Source of the DNA: Proteus appendicitidis
GTDB lineage: Bacteria; Pseudomonadota; Gammaproteobacteria; Enterobacterales; Enterobacteriaceae
Assembly (NCBI RefSeq): GCF_030271835.1
Contig: NZ_CP127389.1
Location: 1,023,501-1,087,500, forward strand
DNA length: 64,000 bases
Direction: 5' to 3'
Below, one piece after another: positions 47,426 through 57,113 of this stretch (its first letter is position 1; each line of letters begins with the position of its first letter). Both the position numbers and the translations under genes were made by a program. The notes under the pieces are model-generated. The model was not told the origin of the DNA and searched no databases. It worked only from the letters and a program-made list of their open reading frames with translations.

Positions 47426-48787
47426 ATGTTTGAGAATTTAAGTGACAGACTATCGCGCACATTGCGCAATATAAGCGGTCGAGGAAGACTGACCGAAGAA
47501 AACATTAAAGAGACACTGCGTGAAGTGCGTATGGCTTTATTAGAAGCTGACGTTGCTTTACCTGTGGTTCGTGATTTTATTGCGCGCGTCAAAGAGAGCG
47601 CAGTAGGGCATGAAGTTAACAAAAGCCTGACTCCGGGTCAGGAGTTTGTGAAGATTGTTCAAAATGAACTCGTCAATGCGATGGGGGAAGTGAATACCGA
47701 CCTTGATCTATCAGCACAACCGCCAGCTGTTGTGTTAATGGCAGGTTTACAAGGTGCCGGTAAAACAACCAGTGTCGCAAAATTAGGTAAATTCTTAAAA
47801 GAGAAAAAGAAGAAAAAAGTTCTTGTTGTTTCTGCTGACGTTTATCGCCCAGCAGCGATTAAACAGCTTGAAACGTTAGCCGAAACGGTTGGCATTGATT
47901 TCTTCCCTTCGACAGTTCAAGAAAATCCAGTCACTATTGCAAGTAATGCATTAAAACATGCGCAACTTCAATTCTATGATGTATTGCTGGTGGATACAGC
48001 AGGTCGTTTACACGTAGATGAAGGGATGATGGAAGAGATCCAACTTCTCCATAAAGCCATTAATCCCGTTGAAACCCTGTTTGTTGTTGACGCCATGACG
48101 GGTCAAGATGCGGCAAATACAGCAAAAGCATTTAATGAAGCATTGCCATTAACGGGGGTTGTATTAACCAAAGTTGATGGTGATGCGCGTGGTGGTGCGG
48201 CATTATCCATTCGCCATATCACCGGTAAGCCAATTAAATTCCTCGGTGTTGGGGAAAAAACAGAAGCCTTAGAACCTTTCCACCCAGATCGTATTGCCTC
48301 TCGTATTTTAGGCATGGGTGATGTTCTGTCTTTAATTGAAGACATTGAAAGCAAAGTTGATAGAGCGCAAGCTGAAAAGCTGGCAACAAAACTTAAAAAA
48401 GGTGATGGCTTTGATCTAAATGATTTCTTAGATCAATTAAAGCAGATGAAGAACATGGGCGGCATGGCGAGTATGTTAAGCAAAATGCCGGGTATGTCTC
48501 AGGTGCCAGATGCAGTAAAATCACAAATGGATGATTCAATTTTAGTGAAAATGGAAGCGATTATTAATTCCATGACTAAAAAAGAACGTCAAAAACCAGA
48601 AATCATCAAAGGTTCTAGAAAACGCCGTATTGCAGCGGGTTCAGGAACACAAGTGCAAGACGTCAACCGTTTATTAAAACAGTTTGATGATATGCAACGT
48701 ATGATGAAAAAGATGAAAAAAGGTGGCATGGCTAAGATGATGCGTAGCATGAAAGGTATGATGCCACCTGGATTTCCAGGCCGATAA
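47426..48787 (+). CDS. ffh: Signal recognition particle protein Ffh
   Basis: Ffh binds 4.5S RNA and signal sequences of nascent membrane proteins and delivers them to FtsY. The 453-residue protein has an N domain (1-85), a GTPase G domain with GLQGAGKTTS (about 106-115), DTAGRLHVDEGMMEE (about 190) and TKVDGDARGGAALS (about 247), and a methionine-rich M domain with RKRRIAAGSGTQVQDVN (about 399) and a Met/Lys-rich tail. Confidence 0.98.
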   Translation: MFENLSDRLSRTLRNISGRGRLTEENIKETLREVRMALLEADVALPVVRDFIARVKESAVGHEVNKSLTPGQEFVKIVQNELVNAMGEVNTDLDLSAQPPAVVLMAGLQGAGKTTSVAKLGKFLKEKKKKKVLVVSADVYRPAAIKQLETLAETVGIDFFPSTVQENPVTIASNALKHAQLQFYDVLLVDTAGRLHVDEGMMEEIQLLHKAINPVETLFVVDAMTGQDAANTAKAFNEALPLTGVVLTKVDGDARGGAALSIRHITGKPIKFLGVGEKTEALEPFHPDRIASRILGMGDVLSLIEDIESKVDRAQAEKLATKLKKGDGFDLNDFLDQLKQMKNMGGMASMLSKMPGMSQVPDAVKSQMDDSILVKMEAIINSMTKKERQKPEIIKGSRKRRIAAGSGTQVQDVNRLLKQFDDMQRMMKKMKKGGMAKMMRSMKGMMPPGFPGR

Positions 48788-48791
48788 AATC

Positions 48792-48861
48792 AAAAAGCCT
48801 GAAAAAAAACGTGCTTTGGATTGCTTTTTTCGCCAAAGTGAGTAAACTTTTCGGGCTTTTT
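48792..48861 (+). terminator. Branched terminator between ffh and rpsP
   Basis: The outer stem AAAAAGCCTGAAAA (48792-48805) pairs with TTTTCGGGCTTTTT (48848-48861, one G-U). Inside it a second stem pairs CTTTGG with CCAAAG. A T run closes the structure, 5 bases past ffh. Confidence 0.8.
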
Positions 48862-48866
48862 ATATG

Positions 48867-48902
48867 ACAACCGGACTCCGTTCCTCGATGGCGTCTGGTT
48901 GT
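48867..48902 (+). promoter_or_regulatory. Leader hairpin just upstream of rpsP
   Basis: A 10-bp stem ACAACCGGAC with GTCTGGTTGT (one G-U pair) around a 16-base loop, followed by TTTTATT and then the rpsP ribosome site at about 48914. It could be a second terminator or a regulatory leader of the ribosomal protein operon. Confidence 0.5.
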
Positions 48903-48924
48903 TTTATTAACTAATGAGGATGTT

Positions 48925-49173
48925 ATGGTAACAATTCGTTTAGCTCGTGGCGGCGCAAAAAAGCGTCCGTTTTACCAAGTAGTAGTAACCGATAGCCGCA
49001 ATGCGCGTGATGGTCGTTTCATTGAACGTGTAGGTTTTTATAACCCACTGGCAACCGGTAATGCAGAAGAATTACGTTTAGACGTAGACCGTGTTGAACA
49101 CTGGGTTGCTCAAGGCGCAACAGTTTCAGAACGTGTTGCTGGCCTGATCAAATCAGCGAAGAAAAGCGCTTAA
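48925..49173 (+). CDS. rpsP: 30S ribosomal protein S16
   Basis: S16 is an early-binding assembly protein of the 30S subunit. The 82-residue protein starts [20 protein letters not shown] and has the conserved [14 protein letters not shown] (about 29-42). First gene of rpsP-rimM-trmD-rplS, a translation operon with the same order as in E. coli. GAGG ribosome site. Confidence 0.98.
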   Translation: MVTIRLARGGAKKRPFYQVVVTDSRNARDGRFIERVGFYNPLATGNAEELRLDVDRVEHWVAQGATVSERVAGLIKSAKKSA

Positions 49174-49191
49174 TCTGTCGCGGTGGTAACA

Positions 49192-49737
49192 ATGAGCGAA
49201 CAAAAAACCTTAAAAGAGCCTGTAGAACCTATTGTTATGGGTAAGTTGGGCTCACCTTACGGGATCCGTGGTTGGCTCAGAGTTTTTTCCTCCACCGAAC
49301 ACGCCGAAAACATTTTTGAATATCAACCGTGGTTTATTCAGCGTCATGGACAGTGGGAAACCATTGAAATTGAAAGTTGGAAACATCACAACCAAGATAT
49401 TATCGTCAAGCTAAAAGGTATTGATGACAGAGATGCGGCCAATTTCCTGACTAATTTTGAAATTGTCGTGAATGCTTCGCAACTTCCAGAACTTGAAGGT
49501 GAATATTACTGGAAAGATCTGATGGGTTGCCATGTAGAAACGGATAAAGGCTATGATCTGGGTGTCGTTACAGACATGATGGAAACTGGCTCAAATGATG
49601 TCATGGTGATTAAAGCGAATCTGAAAGATGCGTTCGGTATCGGGGAACGGTTAGTTCCGTTTCTTGATGGGCAGGTTATCAAGAAAGTCGATCTCTCAGC
49701 GAAAAAAATTATCGTTGATTGGGATCCTGGTTTTTAG
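49192..49737 (+). CDS. rimM: Ribosome maturation factor RimM
   Basis: RimM helps mature the 3' domain of 16S rRNA and binds S19. The ATG at 49192 gives 181 residues starting [17 protein letters not shown], the family start; a GTG at 49183 in the same frame is less likely. The N-terminal RimM domain has [17 protein letters not shown], and the C-terminal PRC-barrel starts near YYWKDLMGC (about 103). It lies 18 bases after rpsP. Confidence 0.96.
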   Translation: MSEQKTLKEPVEPIVMGKLGSPYGIRGWLRVFSSTEHAENIFEYQPWFIQRHGQWETIEIESWKHHNQDIIVKLKGIDDRDAANFLTNFEIVVNASQLPELEGEYYWKDLMGCHVETDKGYDLGVVTDMMETGSNDVMVIKANLKDAFGIGERLVPFLDGQVIKKVDLSAKKIIVDWDPGF

Positions 49738-49775
49738 ATTATCCGGTTAACGGTTCTCAATAGTGGGACACAAAA

Positions 49776-50528
49776 ATGTGGATTGGGGTAATTAGCCTAT
49801 TTCCAGAAATGTTCCGCTCTATAACCGAGTACGGGGTGACTGGTCGGGCAGTGAAGCATGGTCTGCTCAATGTAGAATGTTGGAATCCCCGAGATTTTAC
49901 ATACGACAGACACAATACCGTTGATGATCGTCCTTATGGCGGTGGTCCCGGTATGTTGATGATGGTTCAACCTTTAAGGGAAGCCATTCATCAAGCAAAA
50001 GCTGCGGCAGGTGATGGAGCAAAGGTGATTTACTTATCACCTCAGGGACGCAAACTCGATCAACAAGGAGTTTGTGAACTGGCAACAAATGAGAAGTTAA
50101 TTCTGGTTTGTGGTCGGTATGAAGGTATAGACGAGCGTGTCATTCAGACTGAAATCGATGAAGAGTGGTCTGTGGGTGATTACGTATTAAGTGGTGGGGA
50201 ATTACCTGCCATGATAATGATAGATGCAGTAGCGCGCTTTGTACCGGGTGTTCTCGGACACGCAGCCTCTGCGAAAGAAGATTCTTTTGCTGAAGGTTTA
50301 CTGGATCATCCTCACTATACTCGCCCAGAGGTTTTAGATGGCATGGAAGTTCCGGCAGTTTTACTGTCAGGCAATCATGCTCATATTAATCGCTGGCGCA
50401 TGAAACAATCACTGGGTCGAACCTGGCTAAGAAGACCTGAGCTTCTGGAAAGCCTAGCTCTGACTGACGAGCAAAGAGTGCTGTTAACAGAGTTCCAACG
50501 GGAACATCTGTCAGGAACAGCAGAGTAA
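49776..50528 (+). CDS. trmD: tRNA (guanine37-N1)-methyltransferase TrmD
   Basis: TrmD adds m1G37 to tRNAs that read CCN, CUN and CGG codons, which prevents frameshifting. The 250-residue SPOUT enzyme shows [14 protein letters not shown] (about 50-63), [12 protein letters not shown] (about 110) and the knot [15 protein letters not shown] (about 132). The C-terminal part ends with [13 protein letters not shown] and a tRNA-binding domain. Third gene of the operon. Confidence 0.98.
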   Translation: MWIGVISLFPEMFRSITEYGVTGRAVKHGLLNVECWNPRDFTYDRHNTVDDRPYGGGPGMLMMVQPLREAIHQAKAAAGDGAKVIYLSPQGRKLDQQGVCELATNEKLILVCGRYEGIDERVIQTEIDEEWSVGDYVLSGGELPAMIMIDAVARFVPGVLGHAASAKEDSFAEGLLDHPHYTRPEVLDGMEVPAVLLSGNHAHINRWRMKQSLGRTWLRRPELLESLALTDEQRVLLTEFQREHLSGTAE

Positions 50529-50565
50529 GTCTGACACAAGATGTCATTAATATCAGTTTACCTAG

Positions 50566-50934
<369 letters not shown>

Positions 50935-50964
50935 TACGCTTTCGCACATCCGAAAGTTATTGTT

Positions 50965-50993
50965 AAAAGGTCAGCATTTGCTGACCTTTTTTT
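50965..50993 (+). terminator. Terminator of the rpsP-rplS operon
   Basis: An 11-bp stem (AAAAGGTCAGC with GCTGACCTTTT) on an ATTT loop, followed by a T run, 30 bases past rplS. The 220 bases from here to the TyrR box show no gene. Confidence 0.93.
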
Positions 50994-51216
50994 ATATCTC
51001 CCCTTGTTGAAAATATTGTTTATTCGTTTTTTATCTCTTTTACTTCTATATTCCTATCTTATCTATTCTTCATATGTCGAGATTCATTAAAAGATAAACT
51101 GTAAATATATTTTTACGAATTAATGTTTTAATTCAATCTCCATCACATTATTTCTGCTTCCTTTATTTTTTATAACTAGTTGTTATTTATTGTTTATCTA
51201 TAATAAAATTATTAAC

Positions 51217-51234
51217 TGTAAAGTTATGATTACA
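51217..51234 (+). promoter_or_regulatory. TyrR box of aroF-tyrA
   Basis: TGTAAAGTTATGATTACA fits TGTAAA-N6-TTTACA with one mismatch, the same form as the aroL box at 30931. It lies about 30 bases upstream of a likely -35 (TTGATT, 51263-51268; -10 TATCTT, 51285-51290). TyrR with tyrosine represses aroF-tyrA in E. coli. Confidence 0.8.
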
Positions 51235-51341
51235 TATATGTCAAAAATATTAAAAATATGGATTGATTTCTTTACATTGCATGTTATCTTATCTTTCAGA
51301 CACACAAAAATCACAATGACAGATATAAAAAGGTAAAGATT

Positions 51342-52436
51342 ATGATCATGCAAAAAGACGCACTCAATAATGTGAATATCAGCGAAGAGCTGGTTTTAAT
51401 TACTCCAGAAGAGTTAAAACAAAAATACCCATTGAGTCGCAATGATCTGCATGCCATTGCTAAATCACGTCAAACAATTTCTGAAATTGTCCAACGTCGT
51501 GATCCTCGCTTACTCGTGGTATGTGGACCTTGTTCCATTCATGATGTCGATGTTGCGTTAGATTACGCAAAACGCCTGAAAGTCTTAGCGTCTGAATTAA
51601 GTGATAGTCTGTATATTGTGATGCGTGTCTACTTTGAAAAACCTCGTACAACTGTTGGTTGGAAAGGTTTAATTAGCGATCCATTTATGGATGGTAGCTT
51701 TGAGATGGAAAAAGGATTACATATTGCCCGTAAGCTATTGACTGAACTTGTGCAATTAGGTTTGCCTCTGGCAACGGAAGCGTTAGATCCTAACAATCCA
51801 CAATACTTAGGTGATTTATTCAGTTGGTCTGCAATTGGAGCTAGAACAACCGAATCTCAAACTCACCGTGAAATGGCATCAGGGCTTTCAATGCCAGTTG
51901 GATTTAAAAACGGAACAGATGGTAATTTAGATACTGCGATTAACGCGATGAAAGCGGCTTCTATGCCACATCGGTTTATGGGAATTAACCAATCAGGGCA
52001 GGTTTGTTTATTGCAAACACAAGGTAATCCTGATGGCCATGTCATTTTACGTGGTGGTAAAACACCGAACTACCATGAAGAAGATGTTGCTCAATGTGAA
52101 GCTCAAATGGTAAAAGCAGGATTAAAACCATCATTAATGATTGATTGCAGCCATGGTAATTCTAATAAAGATTTCCGTCGTCAAACGGAAGTGGTGGATT
52201 CTGTGATTGAGCAAATCACTAAAGGTAATGAATCTATCACTGGCATTATGTTAGAAAGTCATATTAATGAAGGCAATCAATCGTCAGAGCAATCTCGTAG
52301 TGAAATGAAATACGGTGTCTCGGTAACAGATGCGTGTATTAGTTGGGAAACAACGGAGTCAGTGTTAAGAAATTTACATGCTCAACTTTCCCCGATTTTA
52401 GTTCAGCGTGAAGCTCAGTTAAAAAAAGTTAGTTAA
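51342..52436 (+). CDS. aroF: 3-deoxy-7-phosphoheptulonate synthase, tyrosine-sensitive type (AroF)
   Basis: DAHP synthase condenses phosphoenolpyruvate and erythrose 4-phosphate, the entry step to aromatic amino acids. The 364-residue class I enzyme has LLVVCGPCSIHD (about 58-69), KPRTTVGWKGL (about 99) and GARTTESQTHREMASGLSMPVGFKNGTDG (segments from about 166). AAAAGG lies 8 bases before the ATG at 51342; a second ATG at 51348 would match the E. coli AroF start (MQKDALNN) but has poorer spacing. Assignment to AroF rests on this N terminus, the operon with tyrA and the TyrR box. Confidence 0.95.
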   Translation: MIMQKDALNNVNISEELVLITPEELKQKYPLSRNDLHAIAKSRQTISEIVQRRDPRLLVVCGPCSIHDVDVALDYAKRLKVLASELSDSLYIVMRVYFEKPRTTVGWKGLISDPFMDGSFEMEKGLHIARKLLTELVQLGLPLATEALDPNNPQYLGDLFSWSAIGARTTESQTHREMASGLSMPVGFKNGTDGNLDTAINAMKAASMPHRFMGINQSGQVCLLQTQGNPDGHVILRGGKTPNYHEEDVAQCEAQMVKAGLKPSLMIDCSHGNSNKDFRRQTEVVDSVIEQITKGNESITGIMLESHINEGNQSSEQSRSEMKYGVSVTDACISWETTESVLRNLHAQLSPILVQREAQLKKVS

Positions 52437-52463
52437 TCATAAAGAAAAAAGAGGCAAGCATAG

Positions 52464-53588
52464 ATGGCTGAAGAATTACAAGGTTTGCGTGAGCAAATTG
52501 ATCAGGTAGATAAATCACTGCTTTCTTTACTCGCAAAAAGAATGCAGCTGGTAGCTGAAGTGGGAGAAGTTAAAAACCGTCATGGCTTACCGATTTATGC
52601 ACCTGATAGAGAAGCCTCCATGCTTGCTTCTCGTCGTAATGATGCACAAATGATGGGGATTTCCCCAGATTTGATTGAAGATGTGTTACGCCGAGTAATG
52701 CGAGAATCCTATACTAAAGAGAATGACAAGGGATTTAAAACGCTTAACCCTCAACTTGGTAAAATCGTTATTGTGGGAGGAAATGGGAAAATGGGTAAAC
52801 TATTTTCTCGTTTATTTACTCTCTCTGGCTATCAAGTTGAAAGCTTAGAAGCTGATGAATGGCAAACTAAATCACCTGCTATTTTTGATAATGCAGGAAT
52901 GGTCATAATTAGTGTGCCTATCCATTTAACCGTTGAGGTTATTGAACAATTACCCCCATTGCCTAAAGATTGCTTATTAGTCGATTTAGCCTCTATCAAA
53001 AAAGCCCCTTTAGAGGCGATGTTAAAGGCACATAGTGGACCTGTTTTAGGTCTTCATCCAATGTTTGGCCCTGATGTGCCTAGTTTGGCAAAACAGGTTG
53101 TGGCTTATTGTGAAGGACGAAACCATCAAGAATTTGAATGGTTGCTAGAGCAATTAATGGTATGGGGCGCTAGAATTGAGGCGATTACGCCAGAAGAGCA
53201 TGATAAAAACATGAGTTTTATTCAAGCACTTCGACATTTTACTACCTTCGCTTACGGTCAGCATTTAGCAAAAGAAAAAGTGGACTTAGCCAGTTTACTG
53301 CGACTGTCATCTCCTATTTATCGCTTAGAATTGGCAATGATAGGACGACTGTTTGCTCAAGATCCTCAACTTTATGCTGACATTATTTTATCATCACAAG
53401 AGAATATTGAACTCATTCGTAGATATCATCATTCTCTGGGACAAGCTATCGATTTATTAGATATAAATGCAAAGAGTGAGTTTGTTCGTTCATTTAATAA
53501 CGTGAGTGATTGGTTTGGCGATTATGCTACTCAATTTATGAAAGAGAGTGGTGTATTATTACAAAAGGCTAACGATAGCCGAATCTAG
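52464..53588 (+). CDS. tyrA: Bifunctional chorismate mutase / prephenate dehydrogenase TyrA
   Basis: TyrA converts chorismate to prephenate and then to 4-hydroxyphenylpyruvate with NAD+, the tyrosine branch. The 374-residue protein has an AroQ chorismate mutase domain (about 1-90, [20 protein letters not shown]) and a dehydrogenase domain with the NAD-binding loop [15 protein letters not shown] (about 105-119), [15 protein letters not shown] segment (about 190), and [14 protein letters not shown] (about 246). It lies 27 bases after aroF, with a GAGGC ribosome site. Confidence 0.98.
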   Translation: MAEELQGLREQIDQVDKSLLSLLAKRMQLVAEVGEVKNRHGLPIYAPDREASMLASRRNDAQMMGISPDLIEDVLRRVMRESYTKENDKGFKTLNPQLGKIVIVGGNGKMGKLFSRLFTLSGYQVESLEADEWQTKSPAIFDNAGMVIISVPIHLTVEVIEQLPPLPKDCLLVDLASIKKAPLEAMLKAHSGPVLGLHPMFGPDVPSLAKQVVAYCEGRNHQEFEWLLEQLMVWGARIEAITPEEHDKNMSFIQALRHFTTFAYGQHLAKEKVDLASLLRLSSPIYRLELAMIGRLFAQDPQLYADIILSSQENIELIRRYHHSLGQAIDLLDINAKSEFVRSFNNVSDWFGDYATQFMKESGVLLQKANDSRI

Positions 53589-53606
53589 TTAAATTATTTG
53601 TTATAT

Positions 53607-53643
53607 AAAAGGTCGAGCAATAAAATAAATTGTTCGGCCTTTT
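53607..53643. terminator. Bidirectional terminator between tyrA and the micropeptide genes
   Basis: A 15-bp stem (53607-53621 with 53629-53643, two G-U pairs) on a 7-base loop. T-rich tracts follow on both strands, so it can end tyrA from the left and the micropeptide transcript from the right. Confidence 0.88.
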
Positions 53644-53673
53644 TATTTTATTAATTATTTCATGTTTAGCTTA

Positions 53674-53847
53674 TCACCAGTCATCATCACAAGGTGGCCA
53701 AACACAACGACTAAAAGCAGAGATATTGCTATTATTTTGAGAATATTCAATTTTCGATGTTATATTTTTTTCTGCTTTATCATCAAAATAAGCACTCGTA
53801 TAACTAGCGAATAAAAATAAACATATTAAAATATATAATTTATTCAT
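53674..53847 (-). CDS. Small secreted peptide with C-terminal RCxxxPC motif (57 aa), downstream copy
   Basis: A 57-codon frame below usual gene-caller limits. It has an ideal AAGGAG ribosome site 6 bases before the ATG. Residues 1-19 form a plausible signal peptide (MNKLYILICLFLFASYTSA) with AxA-like cleavage, leaving an acidic/asparagine-rich peptide of about 38 residues ending SRCVWPPCDDDW. The neighbour 32 bases upstream encodes a second peptide with the same layout and motif (RC-x3-PC-x-D, aromatic last residue), so both are probably real and paralogous. A terminator follows 31 bases downstream. The two cysteines could form a small disulfide loop after export. Function unknown; I do not recognise the family. 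Confidence 0.68.
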   Translation of the reverse strand: MNKLYILICLFLFASYTSAYFDDKAEKNITSKIEYSQNNSNISAFSRCVWPPCDDDW

Positions 53848-53879
53848 AATCACTCCTTTTAAAACAAAATGCTTAAAAG

Positions 53880-54035
53880 TTAATAGTCTTTAGGATCTGG
53901 ACATGGACTTACTGTGCAACGTTTCAAATCCGTTTGAGACGTTAGTGAGTAAGTGTGATAACCCTCTTTTAATTTAATTTCATCTACGTTATTGGTAAAA
54001 AATAGACTTAAAATCAATATGATAAAAGTATTCAT
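53880..54035 (-). CDS. Small secreted peptide with C-terminal RCxxxPC motif (51 aa), upstream copy
   Basis: A 51-codon frame with a GGGA-type ribosome site about 8 bases upstream. The N terminus MNTFIILILSLFF is a hydrophobic export-type segment, with the cleavage point unclear (no obvious AxA). The C terminus LKRCTVSPCPDPKDY shares RC-x3-PC-x-D and a terminal aromatic with the 57-residue peptide encoded 32 bases downstream. It is the first gene of this two-gene unit, between tyrA (convergent) and dcuB (divergent). Function unknown. Evidence is the shared motif, tandem layout and ribosome sites, not homology. Confidence 0.6.
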   Translation of the reverse strand: MNTFIILILSLFFTNNVDEIKLKEGYHTYSLTSQTDLKRCTVSPCPDPKDY

Positions 54036-54440
54036 ATTCTTTTCCCGCCATTTGAAAATTTAATAATAGATAAGAATCACCTGTTTTTATTCAGAAAATA
54101 AAAGTAGATAAATATAAATATACATTTAAAAACAAGGAGATAAATATCTGTTTTTATTAATAGAGTAATACATCTTGTATTTGTTGTTATTTAATTGTTA
54201 TCGCTGAGTTTAATTTAATAATAATTAATGTTCAATATTGTCTTTTTATTAAAAGTTATTTGTTGATGAGATCTTAAAACTGAATGAAATTAAAAGGTAT
54301 TATTAAAATTATAACAATGATCAAAAAAATGCCTATAACAATTATCGTAAATTATATTTTATAAACTCTTTTTTTTGCAATAAGTGCTAAAAATTAAATT
54401 GTATTATTTATATTCCGACGTGTTTTTCAAGGGGTAATTT
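54036..54440. other. 405-base AT-rich divergent region between the micropeptides and dcuB
   Basis: No gene is seen. It must hold the promoters of dcuB and of the peptide genes. I looked for an FNR site (TTGAT-N4-ATCAA) because dcuB is normally induced without oxygen, but found only a half site ATCAA at 54319-54323. Confidence 0.5.
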
Positions 54441-55781
54441 ATGGATTTTTTAATACAACTCGCCATTATATTAGTATGTCTATTTTATGGGGCTAGGAAG
54501 GGAGGAATTGCATTAGGTCTATTAGGTGGTGTAGGTCTGGTTATTTTAGTTTTTATTTTTAATCTCCCTCCGGGAAAACCACCTGTTGATGTTATGTTAG
54601 TTATTATTGCCGTTGTTTCTGCATCAGCAACATTACAAGCATCTGGTGGATTAGATGTTATGTTGCAAATAGCAGAAAAATTATTACGTAAAAATCCAAA
54701 ATATATTTCTATTGTTGCACCACTCGTAACTTGTACTCTTACAATATTATGTGGTACTGGACACGTCGTTTATACCATATTGCCAATTATCTATGATGTG
54801 TCGATTAAAAATAATATTCGCCCAGAAAGACCAATGGCAGCAAGTACAATTGGCTCCCAAATGGGGATTATTGCCAGTCCTGTATCCGTTGCCGTTGTTA
54901 CATTAGTCGCAATGCTCGGTGATGTGACTTTTAATGGCAAACATCTAGAGTTTTTAGATTTATTAGCAATTACTATTCCGTCTACTTTTATCGGTATTTT
55001 AGCTATTGGTATTTTTAGCTGGTTTAGAGGAAAAGATTTAGATAAAGACCAACGTTTCCAAGAATTTGTTTCAGTTCCTGAAAACCATGATTATGTTTAT
55101 GGTGATACAGCAACACTTCTAGATAAAAAGCTCCCTATGAAAAATTGGGTAGCAATGTGGATTTTCTTAGGTGCAATTGCTGTTGTGGCAATATTAGGTG
55201 CTTTCTCTGAAATACGCCCTGTATTTAATGGTAAACCATTATCTATGGTGCTCGTTATTCAGATGTTTATGTTATTAGCTGGCGCATCAATTATTATTAT
55301 CTGTAAAACCAACCCTTCTCTTATTTCTAAAAATGAAGTATTTCGTTCAGGGATGATAGCAATTGTTGCCGTATATGGTATTGCTTGGATGGCAGAGACA
55401 ATGTTCTCTGCACATATGAAAGAAATAGAAGCAGCACTGGGGCAATTAGTACGAGAATACCCTTGGGCTTATGCCGTTGTCTTATTATTGGTATCTAAGT
55501 TTGTTAACTCTCAAGCAGCCGCTTTAGCCGCAATTGTTCCTTTAGCATTGGGTATTGGTGTTGATCCTGCTTATATTATTGCATCGGCACCTGCTTGTTA
55601 TGGTTATTATATTCTGCCAACTTATCCTAGTGACTTAGCGGCAATTCAATTTGACCGTTCTGGCACAACTCGAATTGGGCGTTTTGTTATAAATCACAGC
55701 TTTATTCTACCGGGATTAATTGGTGTAACTGTTTCCTGTATCTTTGGTTGGGTATTCGCTGCGATGTATGGTTTCTTATAA
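54441..55781 (+). CDS. dcuB: Anaerobic C4-dicarboxylate transporter DcuB
   Basis: DcuB exchanges external fumarate or other C4-dicarboxylates for succinate during anaerobic fumarate respiration. The 446-residue protein has the same length as E. coli DcuB and closer agreement to it than to DcuA, for instance [17 protein letters not shown] (about 15-31), [20 protein letters not shown] (about 92-111) and [16 protein letters not shown] (about 352). It has 10 or more membrane helices. AAGGGG ribosome site. In E. coli tyrA and pheA are neighbours, so dcuB with the micropeptides is an insertion into that pair. Confidence 0.95.
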   Translation: MDFLIQLAIILVCLFYGARKGGIALGLLGGVGLVILVFIFNLPPGKPPVDVMLVIIAVVSASATLQASGGLDVMLQIAEKLLRKNPKYISIVAPLVTCTLTILCGTGHVVYTILPIIYDVSIKNNIRPERPMAASTIGSQMGIIASPVSVAVVTLVAMLGDVTFNGKHLEFLDLLAITIPSTFIGILAIGIFSWFRGKDLDKDQRFQEFVSVPENHDYVYGDTATLLDKKLPMKNWVAMWIFLGAIAVVAILGAFSEIRPVFNGKPLSMVLVIQMFMLLAGASIIIICKTNPSLISKNEVFRSGMIAIVAVYGIAWMAETMFSAHMKEIEAALGQLVREYPWAYAVVLLLVSKFVNSQAAALAAIVPLALGIGVDPAYIIASAPACYGYYILPTYPSDLAAIQFDRSGTTRIGRFVINHSFILPGLIGVTVSCIFGWVFAAMYGFL

Positions 55782-55807
55782 TTAATCTTAAAATAAGAAC
55801 CAAAAAG

Positions 55808-55842
55808 AAAAGCCAGATAGCTATATGCTATTTGGCTTTTTT
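55808..55842. terminator. Bidirectional terminator between dcuB and pheA
   Basis: A 14-bp stem (AAAAGCCAGATAGC with GCTATTTGGCTTTT, one G-U pair) on a 5-base loop, with T runs on both strands, between convergent genes. Confidence 0.92.
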
Positions 55843-55852
55843 GGGAGCTAGG

Positions 55853-57010
55853 TTATTTCACTTCAACAGGAACAACATTTTCTGAAGGGTAACAGCCTAG
55901 TATTTTTAATGAACGTGTTGTTTGTGATAAATCGTGTAAGGCTTTTTGCATATTGATATCACGTAAATTGGCTTGAACATCAATATAAAACATCTCTTCC
56001 CAAGGTGTACCATTAATAGGACGAGATTCGAGTTTCGTCATAATAATGTCGTATTTTTTTAAAATCATTAATGCATCGACTAATGCACCCGCTTGTTGCC
56101 CCGTTGCCATTAAGAAAGTTGTTTTAGCGGGCACTTGCTCTGAAACATCAATAGCTTTTCGTGCAATAACAATAAAGCGTGTTACGTTTATTTGTTGGTT
56201 TGCTAAATTATTAGCTAGAGGTTTTAAACCATAAAGAGAGCCACCGGCTTCACTACCAATTGCCGCAACAAATGGTGATTGTGCAAGAGCCACTTTTTCC
56301 ATTGCAGCCGCTGTACTTTCACAATATTTAATTTTCCAGTTTGGATACTGATTTAAATAATGGCTACATTGTTGGAAGGGTTGAGGATGACTATAAATAG
56401 TTTGTAACTCTTCTGGGCTGCTATCAACACTTGTTAAAAGCGCATGATTAATAGGGATGCGAATTTCTCCAACAATAGAGATTGATGTTGTTTGTAGTAA
56501 ATCGTAAACATCATTAATTGCCCCCGAACTGGTATTTTCAATGGGTAGCAAACCGTAATCAGCTTGACCAGTATCAACAAGTGTAAAAATGTCGTCAAAT
56601 TTCTGGCAAGTGCAATCAACGAAGCTATCAAAATGGCGGGCAGCATATTGACGAGCAGCAATATGTGAATAAGAGCCTTTAGGTCCTAAATAAGCAATTC
56701 TGGCTGATTCATTAGGCGTTGCATTAAGATGTTGTTGTAGAATGGCTTGTTGCGTTAAGACAGAGTCTTCGATGATCATTTGAAAAATACGGCTAATATA
56801 AAAACCATCTAGTCCAACGTTTTTTCCTTTCTCAATTAATAAATCAAGTAATTCACGCTCACGATTTTTATCTCTAATAGGGCGATGTGTATTCAATTTA
56901 AATTGAGCAACATCAGCAGATAATTGGCGTCTGTTTGCTAACAATGTTAGTAATTCTGAATCTAACATTGTGATCTTATCTCTGATTGCTGATAAATCGA
57001 GTTTTTCCAT
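55853..57010 (-). CDS. pheA: Bifunctional chorismate mutase / prephenate dehydratase PheA
   Basis: PheA converts chorismate to prephenate and on to phenylpyruvate, the phenylalanine branch. The 385-residue protein has an AroQ mutase domain (about 1-90), the dehydratase domain with [20 protein letters not shown] (about 104) and [16 protein letters not shown] (about 178), and a C-terminal ACT regulatory domain (from about 298) with the phenylalanine-binding [17 protein letters not shown]. Preceded by the pheL leader peptide and attenuator. The start is 44 bases downstream of the terminator stem. Confidence 0.98.
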   Translation of the reverse strand: MEKLDLSAIRDKITMLDSELLTLLANRRQLSADVAQFKLNTHRPIRDKNRERELLDLLIEKGKNVGLDGFYISRIFQMIIEDSVLTQQAILQQHLNATPNESARIAYLGPKGSYSHIAARQYAARHFDSFVDCTCQKFDDIFTLVDTGQADYGLLPIENTSSGAINDVYDLLQTTSISIVGEIRIPINHALLTSVDSSPEELQTIYSHPQPFQQCSHYLNQYPNWKIKYCESTAAAMEKVALAQSPFVAAIGSEAGGSLYGLKPLANNLANQQINVTRFIVIARKAIDVSEQVPAKTTFLMATGQQAGALVDALMILKKYDIIMTKLESRPINGTPWEEMFYIDVQANLRDINMQKALHDLSQTTRSLKILGCYPSENVVPVEVK

Positions 57011-57053
57011 GTTTAAGCCCTATACCGTTATGTCATGCCATCATAAATAAAAA

Positions 57054-57073
57054 AGCCTCCAATTTTGGAGGCT
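57054..57073 (-). promoter_or_regulatory. Phenylalanine attenuator (terminator) of pheA
   Basis: A 9-bp stem (AGCCTCCAA with TTGGAGGCT) followed on the minus strand by six T lies between pheL and pheA. A competing antiterminator is visible: GAGGCTTTGTC (57103-57113) just past the pheL stop can pair with GACAATAGCCTC (57068-57079), which contains the 5' arm of the terminator. A ribosome stalled at the Phe codons would leave the first arm free and keep pheA on. Confidence 0.88.
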
Positions 57074-57113
57074 ATTGTCGTTCTTACTTTTCTTTCTAAA
57101 ATGACAAAGCCTC

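Noticed and set aside
54310..54325. Possible FNR site upstream of dcuB
   Set aside because: Only the half ATCAA is present; the other half does not match TTGAT. It cannot be supported from sequence.
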